A DNA stretch of 64,000 nucleotides, from NCBI RefSeq assembly GCF_021223605.1, contig NZ_CP075175.1, positions 2,980,001-3,044,000 on the forward strand, written 5' to 3'. Positions 61,796 through 64,000 of this stretch are shown here, in pieces (positions within the stretch are counted from its first letter, which is position 1; each line of letters begins with the position of its first letter). The position numbers and the translations under genes are program-made. The notes under the pieces were generated by a model. It was not told the DNA's origin. It saw nothing but the letters and a program-made list of their open reading frames with translations, and made no database searches. The DNA comes from Paenibacillus sp. 481 (lineage in GTDB: Bacteria > Bacillota > Bacilli > Paenibacillales > Paenibacillaceae).

Positions 61796-63169
61796 ATGAA
61801 ACTACAGATTAAACCGAAGAAGTTGCTAATGGTTACACTTGCTTTTGTTATGGCAAGTGGCATTATTGGAGGAACGGGTTTTACTGATCGCCAAGCCGTT
61901 GCGGCAGCGGACAAACCATCATCGAAGAAGATCAAAAATGTTATTTTTATGATCGGAGATGGTATGGGCTTTAGTTATACCGCTGCACATCGTTACATGA
62001 AGGATGCACCGCATACCCAACTGATGGAGAAGACGTTGTTCGATCAGCATTTGGTCGGAACACAGATGACTTATCCCGAAGACCCTAAAGAAAATATTAC
62101 AGATTCAGCTTCAGCTGCGACAGCGATGTCAGCTGGTGTTAAAACATACAATGATGCGATAGCTGTCGATAATGACAAATCTGCTGTAAAGACAGTCCTT
62201 GAGCATGCTAAGGAGAAGGGGATGTCCACTGGATTAGTGGCTACTTCTGAGATTACACACGCGACGCCCGCTGCTTTTGGTGCGCATGAAGAAAAGCGTA
62301 AGAGCATGGACAGCATCGCAAATGATTACTTCGATGAGAAGATAGCTGGCAAGCATAAGATTGATGTGATGCTTGGCGGCGGCAAGAAGTTTCTCGTCCG
62401 CAACGACCGCGACTTGACGAAGGAGTTCCAACAAGCAGGCTACAGCTACGTGACGAATCGTGAGCAATTGTTGAAGGATGAGAGCAAGCAGGTGCTCGGC
62501 ATTTTTGCAGAACGTGGTCTGCCTAAGATGATTGACCGCGAAGTTGAGACTCCATCGTTGAAAGATATGACGGAATCGGCGATTAAGCGCCTGGACAAAA
62601 ATGATAAAGGATTTTTCTTGATGGTCGAGGGCAGCCAGATCGATTGGGCCGGACATGACAACGATGTGGTAGCTGCAATGAGTGAAATGGAAGATTTCGA
62701 GCAAGCGTTTAAGTCTGTACTTGAGTTTGCGGAAAAAGACGGCGAGACGCTTGTCGTGTTGACTGCGGATCATTCTACAGGTGGCTTCTCGCTCGGAACG
62801 AATGGCTCCTACAATTTCGATGTTGCGCCGATCAAGGCTGCGAAGCGTACACCAGACTTTATGGCAGCTAAGATTGCTGGTGGTGCAGATGTAGAGCAAA
62901 CATTGAAGGCGTATATTGGCCTTGAACTGAAGCCAGAAGAGATTGACGCTGTGAAGCAGGCAGCTACGACGAAGAAGGCAGCCGAGATCGACAATGCGAT
63001 CGAGAAAATTTTCAATACGCGTTCGTATTCCGGCTGGACGACAGGTGGTCATACGGGTGAAGATGTACCGGTTATGGCTTATGGCCCGGGCAAGGAGCGG
63101 TTCGCGGGTATGATTGACAATATTGATCAAGCTAAGAACATTTTCCGAATTATTGACGAGAATCATTAA
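61796..63169 (+). CDS. phoA: Alkaline phosphatase, secreted
   Basis: 457-residue extracellular phosphomonoesterase. The signal peptide (KKLLMVTLAFVMASGIIGG) ends near AVAAADK (~38). Metal and catalytic residues: MIGDGMGFSYT (Asp, ~53), TDSASAATAMSAG with catalytic Ser (~103), EGSQIDWAGHDND (Asp/His, ~281), TADHSTGGF (Asp-His, ~322), and TTGGHTGEDVPVMAYGPG (His, ~419). It resembles B. subtilis PhoA/PhoB. A Pho-box-like repeat upstream suggests induction by phosphate starvation. SD GGGGGGA 8 nt before the ATG. Confidence 0.95.
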   Translation: MKLQIKPKKLLMVTLAFVMASGIIGGTGFTDRQAVAAADKPSSKKIKNVIFMIGDGMGFSYTAAHRYMKDAPHTQLMEKTLFDQHLVGTQMTYPEDPKENITDSASAATAMSAGVKTYNDAIAVDNDKSAVKTVLEHAKEKGMSTGLVATSEITHATPAAFGAHEEKRKSMDSIANDYFDEKIAGKHKIDVMLGGGKKFLVRNDRDLTKEFQQAGYSYVTNREQLLKDESKQVLGIFAERGLPKMIDREVETPSLKDMTESAIKRLDKNDKGFFLMVEGSQIDWAGHDNDVVAAMSEMEDFEQAFKSVLEFAEKDGETLVVLTADHSTGGFSLGTNGSYNFDVAPIKAAKRTPDFMAAKIAGGADVEQTLKAYIGLELKPEEIDAVKQAATTKKAAEIDNAIEKIFNTRSYSGWTTGGHTGEDVPVMAYGPGKERFAGMIDNIDQAKNIFRIIDENH

Positions 63170-63192
63170 GATTAGGGTGTTGATTCGAAAAG

Positions 63193-63237
63193 CTTAACTA
63201 TCTTAACAAGCTTAACTAATTTAACGAGCTTAACAGC
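63193..63237. repeat. 9-bp tandem repeat (CTTAACNNN)
   Basis: Five units: CTTAACTAT, CTTAACAAG, CTTAACTAA, TTTAACGAG, CTTAACAGC. Non-coding, 23 nt after the alkaline phosphatase stop. Confidence 0.9.
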
Positions 63238-63348
63238 TGAGTTTCTAATCACTTAGCAGGCTTAAGCTTTATGCCTTTGTGCAACAATTATAGCCTTCAG
63301 AATATATCGTTTGATTCACTGCGAATATTAAAGGGCTGTCTTGTCGTC

Positions 63349-63408
63349 ATGCCGTACACCTCCAATTGTAAGCTGTGTCTAACAATGGGGGTGTACGGCA
63401 TTTTTTTA
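63349..63408 (+). terminator. Terminator downstream of alkaline phosphatase
   Basis: Long stem ATGCCGTACACCTCC paired with GGGGGTGTACGGCAT (with G-T pairs), then TTTTTTTATT; about 180 nt after the stop. Confidence 0.82.
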
Positions 63409-63436
63409 TTAATAACTAGAATTGGATGAGGTTGTT

Positions 63437-63688
63437 ATGATGAATATTCGATGGCACAGTGACGGATTTTTTTTCGATACATTAAGAGAAGCTGAGGAAT
63501 GGGCAGATTCCATTTCAAATGAAATTTATGGTCGAATTTATGATGGATACGTAACTCCCGATCATAAAATAGCTTATGCGCTAGCATTCTTTTTAGCTTC
63601 CGTCCACAACTTTAGGGTTAGAACAGACAAGTGTTTTATTAATGACACTAAGGAGTTACGCTATAAAGTTTGGATTGAAGTTGATTGA
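63437..63688 (+). CDS. Small hypothetical protein
   Basis: 83 residues (from ATG 63437; ATG 63440 equally possible, TTG 63422 less likely), unrecognised. It is cytosolic, mixed alpha/beta by appearance, acidic with aromatic clusters (WHSDGFFFDTLREAEEWADS; ELRYKVWIEVD). No motif suggests a function. GATGAGG lies 6-8 nt upstream. It may be co-transcribed with the following small membrane protein. Confidence 0.6.
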   Translation: MMNIRWHSDGFFFDTLREAEEWADSISNEIYGRIYDGYVTPDHKIAYALAFFLASVHNFRVRTDKCFINDTKELRYKVWIEVD

Positions 63689-63727
63689 AGGGTACTTGAT
63701 CCTTGGTTCTGAAATGAGGGATGAATC

Positions 63728-63886
63728 TTGACCTATATTATATTTTTCATAGCCAACTTTATAGTAGCTTACTTTATCTACGATGAGCCCGGTTTTGCAA
63801 AGCCTTTATTGCAATCTGTTCTGTTATTGATTCTGATTGTTGTTATAGACTTGCTCAAGAAGAACAAGGGAAATAAATTCAATTAG
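63728..63886 (+). CDS. Small membrane protein, 52 residues
   Basis: A short gene starting at TTG 63728 with TGAGGGA 7 nt upstream. The product has two hydrophobic segments, IIFFIANFIVAYFIYD and PLLQSVLLLILIVVIDLL, joined by EPGFAK, and a basic tail KKNKGNKFN. Unrecognised. It lies 39 nt after the preceding small gene and is followed by a terminator. Confidence 0.55.
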   Translation: MTYIIFFIANFIVAYFIYDEPGFAKPLLQSVLLLILIVVIDLLKKNKGNKFN

Positions 63887-63903
63887 GGGCCAAGCCGCCA
63901 AAA

Positions 63904-63930
63904 GCCGCCGTTAATCCGCGGTGGTTTTTT
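63904..63930 (+). terminator. Terminator of the small-gene pair
   Basis: Stem CCGCCG/CGGTGG (one G-T) with 8-nt loop, then TTTTTTC, 18 nt after the stop. Confidence 0.65.
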
Positions 63931-64000
63931 CATTGGTAATCCTTCCGAATAAAAATGTGAAATATGAAACATGGAATACATGGTCATTCTTATACTAGAC

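Noticed and set aside
62234-63166. A 310-codon frame antisense to alkaline phosphatase
   Set aside because: Shadow of a well-supported gene; composition is atypical and no SD is present.

Overview
The window looks like a chromosomal segment of a spore-forming Bacillales bacterium, most likely Paenibacillus or a close relative. The evidence is AGGAGG-type ribosome binding sites, CCA-encoding tRNA genes downstream of an rRNA operon, a sigW-rsiW-cdaA-cdaR-glmM-glmS block with a glmS ribozyme, a Spo0E-family phosphatase, and proteins closest in memory to Bacillus/Paenibacillus families (Fra, BstA, MhqO, PpaC, CdaA, BcrC). The genus is an inference, and all functional calls come from reading motifs without database searches.

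Layout. 1-4050: 3' part of a 23S rRNA gene, 5S rRNA and 17 tRNA genes; a Gly-Arg-Leu-Pro-Gly block is followed by a second copy lacking Leu, and each block has its own promoter. 4300-15300: ppc, then the envelope-stress and wall-precursor block (sigW, rsiW, cdaA, cdaR, glmM, glmS ribozyme, glmS). 15500-31400: accessory metabolism (frataxin-like fra, cpdB-like nucleotidase, AAC(3)-type acetyltransferase, deaminase, kinase, a regulator/MFS/M20-hydrolase unit, pentapeptide-repeat protein, BstA-like protein, an unrecognised 777-aa membrane-anchored protein, and a POT peptide transporter). 31700-36200: two-component system, BcrAB-type ABC transporter and BcrC-type phosphatase, forming a bacitracin-resistance-like module. 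36300-41100: WG-repeat protein, IS3 transposase remnant, Lrp regulator with a divergent permease, and an Mph-type macrolide kinase. 41500-45700: the main accessory patch, with a small acidic protein plus a secreted toxin-like protein, a SUKH protein, Spo0E and XRE proteins, and an RRNPP-type receptor followed by an unlisted 33-residue propeptide gene. 45800-53900: beta-propeller protein, ppaC, and an HxlR regulator divergent from zwf-gnd-tal-pgi. 54000-58400: amidase, a two-component system and a polysaccharide deacetylase. 58400-64000: YVTN and CHRD proteins, MhqO-like dioxygenase, alkaline phosphatase and two small proteins.

How the genes fit together. CdaA/CdaR, GlmM and GlmS link c-di-AMP signalling to UDP-GlcNAc synthesis, beside the SigW envelope-stress system. 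Zwf, Gnd, Tal and Pgi cover the nodes around glucose-6-phosphate. Two OmpR-type systems sit beside likely targets that carry 11-bp direct-repeat operators: TTAAG repeats before the bcr-like transporter, and CTTTA repeats before both the amidase and the deacetylase. A Pho-box-like repeat precedes the alkaline phosphatase.

The most interesting signals are the receptor-propeptide pair at 44209-45605, the toxin/immunity-like patch at 41523-43520, the 11-bp repeat operators, and a family of degenerate 9-bp tandem repeats. The 9-bp repeats occur in intergenic DNA and, with a similar consensus, inside the coding sequence for a response-regulator linker.
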